Position numbers and translations under genes: made by a program. DNA of 64,000 nucleotides from contig VDFB02000003.1 in the NCBI GenBank assembly GCA_007258455.2, positions 37,141,733 to 37,205,732 on the forward strand, read 5' to 3'. Position 1 is the stretch's first letter. Each line of letters begins with the position of its first letter. This DNA comes from Sequoia sempervirens. Lineage: Eukaryota; Streptophyta; Pinopsida; Cupressales; Cupressaceae. The notes beneath the pieces are model-generated. The model searched no databases and had not been told where the DNA came from. It saw only the letters and a list, made by a program, of their open reading frames with translations. Positions 45,256 to 57,170 of this stretch are shown here, in pieces.

Positions 45256-46372
45256 CCCCCCATAAGTGCAACTTAGGGAGACTAAAAAATCATGCACCTT
45301 AAACTAAGATGAATGCAAGAAAGCATGAATGGGTCCCGGCAACAAGGCTTGATCAGGTACCCATGTACAAATGCAATGAATGAGAAAAAGGAAAACCCAG
45401 TGGGACAAAACCCCCCCTCAATGAGATGACCTGCTACAAGGAAGCACTGGAAGAACACTGTGGAGTAACACTGGAAGCTGAAACTAGCAAGCAAGGAAAG
45501 ATACCGATGTTTACAAGAAACCAAATGAGAGTCACTGAAGGACTCGGGCAGAATCATAATAATGCAACAGTAGACCCGATGACACGGAACACTGGAAAAC
45601 TCACAAACTAGAACAACCCTAGAATTTGTGAAGCAATAGTAGATAAAATGATGCCCCCCATAAGAGGGAATGATATGATGATAGAATCTAGAAGCCGTGT
45701 ATCTCGATGCCAATGCCAAACTGTGACTAAAAATGATCCATAGGAGCAAGTACCATGAAGATTCTGGAACATTAACCACAAATTTAGTGGCCCTCAAACT
45801 GAGATGTGACTCAACATAGATCAATAACCATAGGCTCTCAATCTAAAGTGTGAACCGATGTAAATCTAATATGTGTCAAGCTATGAAAAGATGTGGCCAA
45901 AAGAAACTAAGAAACAAAATACAACCCATGCGAGTTGTCATCAATATCAAGATGAAATCAAAGTGCAACTACACTCTAATCAGATTATTATGCAAGAAAC
46001 CCCCCTGATGGAACTTTATATTAGTTCATTTATTACAATAACCCATGATTTCAAAAGGAGAGAATACAAAAACATGTATAAATAGAAAATTTAAAATGAT
46101 ATGAGATCTATGTAGAGGATAGATTCAACTTTCTAATGTCGCGAGAATCATGAAAAACGGATAAGCGAGTCAAAAGATATGTCTCCTGGAGTGAAAATAG
46201 AAACATCTGACTTCTAAGGCTGAAAAAAGCATTAAAAGGAAAAACCAAAAAATAAAACCTCCACCATTACGAAATTCATTGAACCAGCTTTCTGACGATA
46301 TCTTGTTTGCAAAAGTTATGCCTGATTTCGTAAAATTGCTCTGAATCTACCCAATATGCCTCCAATAAGCCC

Positions 46373-46640
46373 TTAGGGGCTAAAAAAATAGGGCCCTTGG
46401 TCGCATGCAGGACTAGGGGCTGGCGGTCTAGCTCCTGTGGCGGAGCCCCTGGTCACCCAAGTGACCAAGGCGGGTGCAAAGGCTACCGACGAGGGCTGGG
46501 GGCTAGCTCCTAGTCCCCACATGACCTTGGTGGGAGTTTGAAAGCCCATGGGGGCTAAAACAAGGGAAAGCGGCACAGGAGGGCGGTGCGGCTGGAGGCT
46601 GGTGGCCCGCGGGTGGTCGTCGGGCTAAGAAGTGGTGGCA
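46373..46640. other. GC-rich block in element H
   Basis: A GC-rich, AT-poor patch with repeated GGGGCTAGCTCC, CCAAGGCGGGTGC and GGCGGTGCGGCTGG words interrupts an otherwise AT-rich interior. Similar text (TAGCCCCTAAGGG, GGTCGCCCATGCA) occurs at the right edge of the window in element E. The short frame on the minus strand (46373-46576) is compositional. Confidence 0.6.
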
Positions 46641-47109
46641 GTGTCCTTTATAACTAGTTGCATTTTTAAAAAATGCTTTTTTATGATTTTTTTAAAATTT
46701 GAACCTCGGAATGCATGCTAGGGGTTGTACTGCCTTAGGGCAATTTTTTTTTGCCTTGTCGGACGACTGTGTCCAAAATCAACAAGCTTTATATGAAAAT
46801 AGGGGTTTTTGGGCATTGCGGACTCAATGGCGAGGTCTTTTTTGTCCAAAAATGCCCAGAAAAATAGGCGACCCCCTAATTTTGCAAAAAAATCATCGAG
46901 CTTGAAACCCTCATGGATCTGGCAAATGATGACCAAAATCAGAAAAATAAAAGCCAATCTTTACTTTTTCTAGTGCTCTGAATCTAATGGAAAACCTCGA
47001 TCTAATCCAAGATGGTGCATGAATATACTCAAGGCATGATACCCTCGAGAAATCCCAAACGAACTCTGCACTGATTTTCTCCAAAATCTGAGAAGAGGCT
47101 GCATATCAA

Positions 47110-47122
47110 GGCTCTGATACCA
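47110..47122 (-). promoter_or_regulatory. Primer-binding site of element H (tRNA-iMet type)
   Basis: The minus strand reads TGGTATCAGAGCC immediately after the LTR end, the standard Copia primer site. Confidence 0.93.
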
Positions 47123-47403
47123 TGTTAGAAACCAAGATCAGACATGCAAACCAGAAAAATCTTCCACATAAGAGAAAATTAGAAAAAGCAAGAGCTTTGC
47201 ATGAAGATGTGCAAATTGATATTATTCAGAATTCAATAATTACAAGAGATGATTTGCTTTATAAAAGCAATGAATGCATAACCCTAATCTTATCTTGAGC
47301 AACAAGATAGCTCAACAAGATAAGGATGACAATTATAACCTAGGAATTAAAATATTACCTAAGTAAACTTATGCAAGTGTAATAATTAATAATTACACTA
47401 ACA
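47123..47403 (-). repeat. 5' LTR of element H (281 bp)
   Basis: It is nearly identical to the left LTR, with the same length and ends, followed by AAGAC. Confidence 0.93.
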
Positions 47404-47408
47404 AAGAC

Positions 47409-49130
47409 AAACAGTCAACGTTATCTATATCTCTTGCCTAGTTTAAGTTAGCTAAAGTGATTTCTGATATTGATGTCCATTGTAGGAAGGATACATCCTA
47501 GGACATTTTGATCAAGGGTTGTTTGATGTTAGGATTATGATGAGCTTTATGATAATTTGTTGATATAAGCTTCATTGACACATTTACCTATGATCTAGAC
47601 ATTAGATTTCGACAATTAGGTTTGCACTTTACGACTTGCTATACTTGTTTTCCATTCGTTTTACCAAAGGTTGAAGGTGATGATTGCTTTATTATGGGTG
47701 AAAGTTTATTTTGGGTAAAATCAAGATGGGATGGATGGTATTGGATTTTCTAGAATATTTCACTATTTTTGGTATTTTGGAAATGTTTTGAGGCTGTTTT
47801 TTTTTTCTTTTTGAAAGTTTATGTGAATGTTTTGGGTTTTCGATTATTTGAGGCTGTTTAGGTCTTTTAAATGTTTTCTAATATTTTTGTGTTTTCGATT
47901 TTCATTTTTTTTTGTGTTTTTCAGTATTTGAATGTTTAGGTATTTTTCGATATTTGAATGTTTAGGGATTTTCTAAGTTATTTGGATGTTTAGGGATTTT
48001 CTGAGTTATCTAGATGTTTAGGGATTTTCTGAGTTTCAACCAAGAACCTAACCTAAAGACCTATACTAGGGGCCTTAGGGGCTGATCAAAGATAAGCCTT
48101 GCCTACGTTATACATGCAGAGACCACGTAGTTCGACTAACTTGACTTATTAACAATGAGATATGAACAGGTGATGAAATTCCAAATTATTATGACGGACT
48201 CCTAAAGGACTAACCTAGGGTGTCTCGGGGGCACATCAATGATGGCCTTGCCTACATTCAAGCTCAGAGACGACATAGTTTGACAAGGGTATTATTTCTA
48301 GATTTTTGATGTTTGACCTTTTTAGGATTTTGATGTGTTTTGGATGTTTTGGATTTTGACTTTACAATTTTGTGAGTGTTTTTGGATTTTCTGATGAATG
48401 TTTTATGAATGTTTTTGGGATTTTCGATGAGATTTTGAGGTAAACGATACCTAGATCATGATGTCGACATCACACTTGTGAGATAAAAGACTTGGATCAA
48501 GAGTTATTCAAAAACAAGAGTGCAAGAACCTACCCCTAGTGTCTACCAATTCTTCATAGTGTAATGAACAAACCAAGATAGGTAATATATGTGAAGAGTT
48601 TAACAAAGTCTTATCATGCTAGTTATAGGCTATGGGACTTCAAGAGATAAATGGTAAAGAGTCTATCAAAAATTTTCCATGAGTAGAGTTGAAGTATACA
48701 CCAAATCTTTGTCAAGATCAAGATAAAGTGGGATATCTGGATGAAAGCAGGATTTGGATAGATGGAGGGAACATTGGATTTATCATGACAAGGATGAGAT
48801 GCTTATGTTTGAGAAGGATCATATAGATGCTCGATTCTACTCATGATTCCTGTTTTCCAATTTTTCATCATGGTACTTGCCCAAAGCGCCACTGTAGTGG
48901 TTTTCACTAGAGGATGATTTTTATTTTTACTATTTTCTTGATTTTTTTTTTGAAAGTTTTACCCTCAAGTTGAACCACCTGGTGGAACTGATGTAGAGGC
49001 CATTATCATTATGTGCTAGAGATATCCTGCTTGAAAAAGTTGCTTTGCTAAGATACGAGCACTTGAATGCAACCTTGAAAAACTCTAATCTTCCTTGTGG
49101 ATACCTAAATCAACCATGTCTATGTATGCA
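47409..49130 (-). other. T-rich spacer of element F with two repeat sets
   Basis: This is non-coding sequence left of gag. It holds a 27-28-bp tandem repeat (47922-48036, unit with GAATGTTTAGGGATTTTCT, four copies) and two diverged 95-bp copies at 48051-48145 and 48200-48290 sharing CTAGGG, GCCTTGCCTAC, CAGAGAC and TAGTT. No RT or integrase motif is seen here, where a full element would have them. Confidence 0.65.
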
Positions 49131-50913
49131 CATCATGATAAAGTGCCTTCAAAATTCTTATGATGAAGGGTAGCTTCCAACACACGGTCAATGCGAGAAT
49201 TGGATATTGTAAATGGAGTGTATGGTGTCATGCATGAAGGAATATGAGATGTATTGGTTGATAGTTTGGAACCTTTGACTCTCCAAACTTGGGAAGATGA
49301 GTGATGATGGGTGGGAATGGAGGTTTTCATGGGATTAGGACCAACCACTGGATATACTTTGTTCCTTGCTTGAGAAGCCTGCTTTTGTATTTGAGGACTC
49401 TTTTGATGGATACACTTCCCTTTTTTATTTTTCCCCATAGTTTCTTTGACTAGTGGAGGTTTGGAGGGATGATTTTATTTATTTTTCTTTGGTATCCATT
49501 TGTATTTGCTTTGTCCTTTTTGCTTGAATGTCTCATTTTTTTTATGATATTCGCCTTGCTTTGATAGGAATTCTTCTTTTTACATTGGTCCCAATTTGTG
49601 TATGAGATGATGGGTGAATTCCAACTCATGATACAACTAGTTGACTTAGCATTGACTGCATTTTCATCATAAGAATCCTTCGTGCCTCATATGTTGATGT
49701 TTGTTGTAGACAAGATTTCCCATGGTGTTGTGAAGGTATTATTAATACCTAATCCTTTGCCCTGATAATGTATCCTCTAATCCATAGCCACTAAATATGA
49801 CTTGTCGTGAACACATGATATTGCTATAGGTTCCTGTTGTTCAAGAATATGAACTATTTTATTTGGTTCTATGGCATTGTTCTTTGTTGATACTGCTTCA
49901 AAAGATGTTGATGTTGACTCAAAAGATGTCGATGATGCACAATCACTGTAGGAATATCAAGAGTGGGAGACTCATGTTTTGGATGAAGAAGGTTTATGTG
50001 TCCATCAAAAATAAACATCTTAGGAGTGATATCGGGGACATATTTGGAGTTTAAAATGGTTTGTAAGATGTCCCTTTGCTCTTGGTAAAACTCTGGGGAT
50101 AGAGGTTCTTGATCTTGACTCGATTTAGAATAAATTTTGTTATCCTCAAGAGCCTCCTCTTGACATGATCCTTGGGTGGATGATACATCATCAGTAAAAG
50201 ACTCTTCGCAAAATTTTGTGGGTATGGGTGCAACAAGGGATATTTATGGCTTGTTTGGAACTTCTTCAACATGCCCAATCATTGAGTCATATGTGGGAGA
50301 GATATCACAATTTGATATCCACTTGATGTCATTACAGTATAAAATAGTGCTAAACACTGTTGATGGGTTTGGACTTTGTTTTAAAATAGTATCTTGATAC
50401 ATGTTTGATTCCTCATGTTGTGATAAATAAATATGTCCCACCGTGGTATCACAGGTATTTTTTACGTTTTTTGAGGTTGATGCCTTTCCTCGATCTTTTA
50501 CTTTTGTATGGTCAGGTATAGGGTTTGTGAAAATTTTTAGATTTTCATTCCCAAATTTTTGATCGACATGAATGTCTCCTTGTTCAATAAGATCTTCTAT
50601 TAGATGTTTGAGTCTAAAACGATTTTGTGTGTTATGACCTTTGTATCAATGAAATCCACAAAAAATGATCATCTCTATAGCTACAAGGTTTGACTTGTAG
50701 CTCTTGATAGTTTAAAAAATATGGGAGTGTGATAAGATTAGAATGTATCAACTGCTTCAGCACATCCTCCATAGGTTCCCCTAAGGAAGTGAATTGTGGT
50801 TTAGGAGCATTGTTTGTTCTTTGTTGTCCCCATTGAGTGTTTGCAGCATTGATTGTTATTTGATTATTTTATGGTGACATGTATGGTTGTTGTGTGTTCA
50901 TGGTTTGGGTGTT
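49131..50913 (-). pseudogene. Post-gag region of element F with zinc-knuckle remnant
   Basis: On the minus strand, fragments continue from gag: PKPQFTSLGEPMEDVLKQLI (about 50760-50820), a CGFHxYKGHNTQN-like knuckle near 50620-50665 in which the second Cys is lost, and LIEDLIEQGDIHVD. Open pieces follow at 50244-50441, 50051-50278 and 49133-49438, rich in Ser, Pro, Lys and His. No protease triad is recognised. The frames change several times, so no product can be assembled. Confidence 0.6.
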
Positions 50914-51549
50914 TTATTGTCTAGGAACAATTAAGACCACCTTTGCATCAACAACACCATCACTAGTAACATTTTTGTTCTTTTCCCAATAGTGGGGCTT
51001 GTCGTTAAAACTAGTGGATGGGCGGTTGTCTTTATACACTTTTGTGTTTCCCTGTGATATCATTAGGGCTCTCTCAATGTTAAGGGCTCTAGGGACAAGC
51101 TCATCATAGGAGTTAATGCACTGCATTTTCAAGTGGAAGGATAGATCTGGATCTAGATTTTCTATGATAATCCCTACTTGTTGTTCGTCGAGAAGTGGCC
51201 ACTTGCTTTTACTAGCTTTTTGTCTCCACCATTGCAAGAAATTGGAAAAATATTCTCCCTTGTTATGTCTAAGAGTGTACAACTCTTCTAGGCTTACATC
51301 CATGTCAAGATTAAAGGAGAAGTGGTCGATGAATTTATCAATGATTTCTTGGAAATTTTCAATACCTGGAGGCAATTGAGAAAACCAATCCATGGCAGGA
51401 CCTGTTAAACTTTGTGGGAAGAGGCGCATTAAGTAAGAATCATTATAAGCCACCTCCATGCACATGAAATTGAATTCTTTGATGTGGTCTATAGGATTTT
51501 TGATGAGACAAAAAAATGTCTCATCTATTAGCCAAATAAAAGCATGCAT
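50914..51549 (-). pseudogene. gag capsid-like core of element F
   Basis: The 211-aa frame shows the retrotransposon gag core: EVAYNDSYLMRLFPQSLTG, AMDWFSQLPPGIENFQEI, KFIDHFSFNLDMDVSLEEL and KGEYFSNFLQWWRQKA. This core packages the RNA. It is the best preserved coding part of element F. It is homologous to the broken gag of element B. A stop ends it at 50914 and the beginning is displaced from the preceding gag segment by about 1.1 kb of other sequence. Confidence 0.88.
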
Positions 51550-52690
51550 TTTGTTTAATTATGAAGTTTATCAAGACTGGATATGATGACAAAAGTAAGA
51601 GATTTTCATCTGCAATAGTCAAAGATTTCATCATATCTTGAAAATTACGATCTAGGTCTTGAGATTTTTGGACAAAAACTAGGAGACAAGAAGGCAAAAA
51701 ATCCCATTAAATTTCATGGAGATCCAGTTTGTAGTTTGAGAGAAAATTGCACCAGTCTGATGCTCCGAAAATCTGCTTCCATGCTCCAAAATTTCTAAAA
51801 TTTGTTCATCAGTTTTCTTCTATGCTTTAGAATTCTCGAAACTAAGTGAAGGATCATTTATGAAGAGGTTGAACAATTTGGGATTCTATGAGCAATTAAG
51901 GGACAATAGTTGAGAGTATCTAGGCTGCAGTTCCAAGCATTAAGGTAGGTTGTTGGGTTGTGCAAACAAATGGAGCATATCTAGGAGACAATTTTGGGTA
52001 GTTTGAACCTTTTTGAAAGCATCCAGGAGTTGTTTTATGAGTTTTAATGATGCACAAGGGAAAGACATGAATTTTTTAGTAGTCAAATGTCTTTTTGGAG
52101 CTTGTTTAGGGGCTGCAAAATAGGCATATGTTTTTTGGACAACCAAAGAAGATTGACTCAACAAGATGAAGGAAAGACTCATCTTTTTCCCTCAACACAT
52201 GTTCCTATCTTCTAGAAAGTTGTTGCACAACAATTAAGGCTCATCTTTGAGATTAGTTGAAGATAAAAATTCTATAAATTCATTGTAATCAAGGAATCAA
52301 ACGGGGAAGAGTTTTATAAAATAATATAGTTTAGTTTTTAGCAGCAATTATTGTTTGTAGTTTTATTTCTTAGCAGCAATTTCATTTCTAGCAATTACAT
52401 TTCCAATATTTCCCTTTACAAGTTTCCTAGGATAGATTTGATTTTGGCAATTACATTTCCAGTATTTCCTTTTACAAGTTTCTTAGGATAGATTTAATTT
52501 CAGCATTTCATTTACAAGCTTTTAGATTAGATTTGATTCCAGAAAAAAAATTTATGCATTGTCTTTCAATCCCCATTTGTAGAAAAAACATGTCATGCAA
52601 TTGATTTCTACTCCCTCTTGCATATTACCATGGACACCACCTTGGGTTGACATTGATAAGTTAAATGATGAGGAATGCAGTGATACTCAT
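51550..52690. other. 1.1-kb sequence separating two gag segments of element F
   Basis: The gag segment PYPFDRNITMVPFPLGFEIP (about 52690-52760, minus) and the core at 50914-51549 should be adjacent. Between them lies unrelated sequence with a 56-bp repeat (52391-52540; GCAATTACATTTCCA at 52391, 52447 and partly 52503) and an 80-aa frame (51940-52182, minus) without known domain. It may be an inserted element or an intron; I see no clear borders. Confidence 0.5.
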
Positions 52691-54591
52691 CAATTTCCCC
52701 TCTCTTTGTATTTATCGAATTTGGGGATTTCAAATCCGAGAGGGAATGGTACCATTGTGATGTTTCGATCAAATGGATATGGACATAGATTTTGTGTATG
52801 AGGCTTCTTTATCCCGCCCATATGAAAATCCTACATTTCTTGTGACACCTTAAGTTGTGATGCTAGATCGTCTTGCGGGTTTGGTGGAGGAACATATGTT
52901 GGGATGATGGATGGGTTGTATGCAGGATTCTGATATGATAAGGTGTTGTATGGGGTGTATGGTGGTGTGAGATTTTGTGAAGGTGTTCTAGGTATTTATG
53001 TATATGTTCCTAATGCATTTGTATTGACGATGTTCGATTGAGGGTTATAATAGGAACCTTGTTGTTGTGTGATCAATTATTGTTGTTGGGAATATTGTTG
53101 GGCTTGTTTGGATGCTAGGGTTGCTTGTTGTTGTTGATGTTGTTTTTGCGCTACTAAGGCGGATTGTTGAGCTTGTTGTTGTTGCGCTGCTAAGGCTACT
53201 TGTTGTTGCGTTGCTAAGGCTGCTTCTTGTTGTTGTTGTTGTTGTTGTGTTGCTAAGGTTGCTTGATGTTGTTGCTATGCTACTAAGGTTGCTTGATGTT
53301 GTTGTTGTTGTGTTGCTAAGGTTGCTTGATGTTGTTGTTGTGCTACTAAGGCTGCTTGATGTTGTTGTTGTGCTACTAAGGTTGTTTGATGTTGTTGTTG
53401 TTCTAATACTAAGGTTTCTTGTTGTTATTGTTGGATAGCTTGTTGATAAGCTTGTTGTGCTTGTTGTAAAGCTATGGCATGTGCTTACAATGTAGGATCG
53501 GTTGTTTATTGGGATATTTGTGATGGATTGTGGGTGTTGATGTTTTGATTAGGTCACAGGTTGTTGATGAGAGGTTTGGGGTTCCCTTGGTTCAATATTC
53601 CTTGCAAGATGGTGGATTGAGGTGCAAGAATGTAATTTTGAGGTCCCATTTGATTTTGCATGGTGAGAGGGACCGTGGGGAAAGATGATGATGCCATTAG
53701 ATATTGCAATGGTAATGGCATATTTAGACCTTGTAACTAATTGAAAGGGTTCCCTTGACCGATGGGTAGGTGGTTCCCTTGTTGTATTTGAGGTGTGACC
53801 AAGGTATTACCTTGGTTGATAGGATTTGTAACCAAGGTGTTGTTTTGATTTGGGTTGATAATAGATGGGTTTGATGTGGATGGTGGATTGACTTTAGTAG
53901 CTTGGGTAACCACTTATTTCGATGTGTCAATGGGGTTGTTGGAACCACTTGTCAAGGGTTGACTTTGCGTGAGAGTGTTAACTTTCCCTTGTTTTCCTAC
54001 TTGAGGCACTTGGTCCACATTACCTTGCATAACACTAGGAATAATTGGGGTATTTGGGGTGATGGATGAAGATGGTTGCACTCGAAATGTTGAGGTCATT
54101 GTGGCATCATGGAATGTAAGTGATTTTCCAAATGTTGGTATCCAAGTTGTGTCTTGGGTAAGGTTGGTGGTTAATGAAATGGTCATTTTGTGAATACCCA
54201 AAGTTGTGTTTGTTCCTAGACATGAAGTGAGACCAAGGTTGGTTCCTAGTCTAGTTGCAAGACTAGATGTTAAGGGTTAACTTGGCACAAGGGATGGAGT
54301 TGGTTGAATCATATATTGGATTAAGCCTTGTGTCAATTATTGAACAACAAAAGATGGGGAAATTGGAGCCACGGTTTTTAAGGCTTGATGTTCCATGATT
54401 TCTTCCCTAGTAAGTCCAAATGGATTGTCTGTGACATCTTCTATCTCATATGGCCCTATTGGAGATGAGGTTTGTTGTGATGGGGTAACTTGGTTTCTTG
54501 GATCAAATTCTTGAGGATTGGGATCACTTGAGGTAAATGTTACTTTGGTTTTCTCTATGATTCTCTTGTGTTGTGATCTTGTGATTACCAT
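52691..54591 (-). pseudogene. gag N-terminal region of element F
   Basis: On the minus strand the likely start is the Met of MVITRSQHKRIIEKTK at 54591. The frame runs with Pro, Gln, Thr and Asn-rich sequence through a stop at about 54337. It continues in 53914-54201 (residues with LTQDTTWIPTFGKSL), then a Gln/Ala-rich repeat (53100-53440), and ends at PYPFDRNITMVPF and FEIPKFDKYRERGN near 52690-52760. Several stops and shifts are present. The layout parallels the gag N-terminus of element B. Confidence 0.72.
53110..53440 (-). repeat. CAA/CAG-rich coding repeat in gag
   Basis: About ten units of 24-33 bases encode Gln runs separated by AALVA/ATLAT-type pieces on the minus strand. The long Leu/Val-rich frame on the plus strand is only the complement of this repeat. 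Confidence 0.88.
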
Positions 54592-57149
54592 AAATTGTGG
54601 GTCACCTATGGGAAAGTTATGTTGAGATTTGTAATGTTTGGACTCTCTAGTTGACTCAAATCTAGATAAAAGGGACACTCTAAGTATTTTTGGAGCAATG
54701 GTGATAATGAAAGTTGAAAAAGTGAATGATGTTGGAAGTGATCTTTGCAAACATTTTGGGACAACACTTTTGACTTAAGTTTGATTGTTTGATGTTTGGA
54801 TAAAGGATGTTTACGAACTTGTGAATCTTTAGGGTAGAATCATGACCTTCAAGATAAGCTATTCCAAATATGATAACTAACTTAACCAAATGCATGGAAA
54901 AGGATTCATTTCACATACAAATTAGCTAAGTTAGGAGTTGGTTTGATAAATGTCTAAGTCCAAAGTGTTGGTGTATTAAAAAATGTTTACAAAGTTTGGT
55001 GAAGTGAAGGATGAAATTTGATGAAGGGGTGGATGAAATGTTTGAGCCAATGTTGACCTAGAATGAACCCTTGTTTTCCAAAAAAAAGGTAGTAAAAAAC
55101 ATGCTATACCTCTAAAGTGATAATACTCCAAGAACTCAATGATTTTGGTAAATTAGGACTCAAATGATTTTGGAAATAAGACCCAATGATTTTGGATAAA
55201 GTGAAACTCAGTGATTTTCAATAATGGAACTCAATGATTTGGACAATAGAACTCAATGATTTTGGACTCAATTTTTACAATGTTTTCCTTGTATGATAGC
55301 GGGCGTAAGGTTGGGTTGTTCAACTGGTGCAATCGGTCGCCAAATGGTCATGTGGGGTTCAATTTTTCAATTCATCTTACTTAATGAGTTTATTTTACCA
55401 CAAACTCTTGTCTTGATTATGTTTTCAAACTAAAATGTCTATGTCAAAAACATCATAAATTTCATAATGTCCATTTTGTCAAAAGGATGAAGTTCAAACC
55501 ATAGTTGCTTATGTTAAGTTTGGAAAATATGGATTGAGATATAAGTCAAGATATTTAGAAAACTCAAGGATAGAAATTCTTAGGACAAGCATTAATATCA
55601 AGGCTATTTCAAGAGGTATCCATACTTAGACCAAAGGGTTTGAAATTTTGAGGAAAATTGTGAATGTTTGTTTGTAATGTTTTGGAACCAAGCAAAGTAT
55701 TAAACTAACTCTCAAGCATTTGCAATCGTAGGTTGAAATGGCCATACTTGTTGAGTCCCCACTCGGATTTCTCCAAACACTAAGATAATGTGAACAATTA
55801 GAGATTTGGTGACACTGGCTACCCTCCACGACACACACTTCTCGGGACCACCAAATCTCAAAATCCTAAAGATCCTAAAATCCTAAGGATTTTTTTGTTT
55901 CAACAATAAATAGTACAAATATGGGGTGGCTTCAAAACAACCATTCTTGCACCAACAAGTATTAAGGATTTTGGATTCTAAACAATGGTTCATATTAAGG
56001 GCTTCCCGTTCAAGGAATACTATGATAAAATCCCTGAAGAGGTCTCCCAACTCTTAGAACAAGGACTTTTCGCATCATAAAAATACTAGGGGAGAGCTAT
56101 CATGTACTACTTCTCGTTGATCACAATTTTCATTGCAACCACACATTTATATAGTGGTTCAGAAGAGCTTGGCTTTAGCTCGTTACTGCTTGGGTCATTC
56201 CCTCCTTTCAAAGTGGGGAGGCAGACCCTCTAAAGATTAACAATAGCAAGAAAGTATGTTTGTAGTTTGATCATCCTGGTTTGCGTAAAACAAGGAGAGA
56301 ACACACCCACACCTTTTTCTTACACTCACAAGGGGTTCATTTTTAATTCAAAATGAAAGATGTAGGTGATTTGAAAAGTGTTAAGGAATGTTTTTGTTTC
56401 TCAAGATCGTCAAGTGGGGTGAGAGAATTGCATACGCATCCAATAACAATGTTGTGAATCAAAACACAACACTAATAAATTTTAACACCTCAAAGTAGTG
56501 ATGAGTTCGTTTTAAGCACCAAACGAAATGTTAAGATTGCCTTGTTCAATTTTAAACCCAAAAGAAGATGATAAAATGAGGGTTCAATTTTAGTCCCAAT
56601 TGAGCGTTCGTTTTAAACCCAAATGAAATTTAGTGAGTTCTAGAGAAAAAAGTAAAAAAGCATAAGAAACTAGGTTATAATTTCCCCAAAGCATCAAACG
56701 ATTGTTACAATCACAAAATCTGAAGATGAGAATGCTTTCTTCACTTTAGCTCCATGTCGTCCAACCTACAAAATCCTATTAGTCTAACAATCAAAACAAT
56801 ATTAGAAGTGCATTAGTATTATGATAAATCAAGAAAATTTAAGCACATGCTGAAAAATGATCATAAAACTTCTTACCCAACTGGGTGTCACTATTTGTGA
56901 TAGCATCGCTCTGGGGAATTTGGGGGCGTCACCTTTTAAAATCTTCAATACCTCTATATTATATTAGTGTTGCCATATTTAAATTAGCATCAACGCATTT
57001 AATCAGCATTGTAGTTTGAAATTGAGATAGCATTGCTATATGATGATGCCCTGCAAAGTGCATCGTTGTAATTGATTTGGGTATCGTTGTTTCTTGCAAA
57101 AAGCAAAATGAATGGAATTTGAGATAGAAACTAGTTAAATTATTGATTT
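54592..57149 (-). other. Leader of element F
   Basis: This 2.5-kb untranslated leader between PBS and gag contains a 22-25-bp repeat (55132-55269, AACTCAATGATTTTGG, about six copies) and GCATCGCT/GCATTG words at 56895-57085. No coding sequence is recognised. Confidence 0.65.
55132..55269. repeat. AACTCAATGATTTTGG tandem repeat
   Basis: Six units, some with single substitutions (CAAATG, CAGTG, CCCAATG), occur every 22-25 bases. Confidence 0.85.
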
Positions 57150-57166
57150 TCCCTCCTTCTAGCACC
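57150..57166 (-). promoter_or_regulatory. Primer-binding site of element F (Ogre-like)
   Basis: The minus strand reads TGGTGCTAGAAGGAGGG three bases after the LTR end CATTCCACA. As I recall, Ogre elements use TGGCGCTAGAAGGAGGG-type sites primed by tRNA-Arg; this differs by one base. Confidence 0.78.
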
Positions 57167-57170
57167 AGAA

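Larger units (their letters stand above)
44970..47408 (-). mobile_element. Element H: small non-autonomous Copia-type retrotransposon (TRIM-like)
   Basis: The 2429-bp element 44975-47403 has two 281-bp LTRs, perfect TGTTAG/CTAACA ends and perfect AAGAC target duplications (44970-44974 and 47404-47408). The minus-strand primer-binding site TGGTATCAGAGCC (47110-47122) is complementary to initiator tRNA-Met, the usual primer of plant Copia elements. The polypurine tract ATGGGGGG lies beside the left LTR. The 1.87-kb inside has no gag or pol; the 180-aa frame at 45282-45824 (minus) shows no known domain. The LTRs differ at roughly ten positions, so it is among the youngest insertions here. It is related to element E. 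Confidence 0.93.

Noticed and set aside
45282..45824. 180-residue minus-strand frame in element H
   Set aside because: It starts near the polypurine tract, matches no known domain, and the homologous stretch in element E does not keep the frame.
53112..53438. A 108-residue Leu/Val/Arg frame on the plus strand that looks like a membrane protein
   Set aside because: It is the exact complement of the Gln/Ala-rich repeat of the minus-strand gag; its hydrophobic pattern is a by-product of the CAA/CAG repeat.
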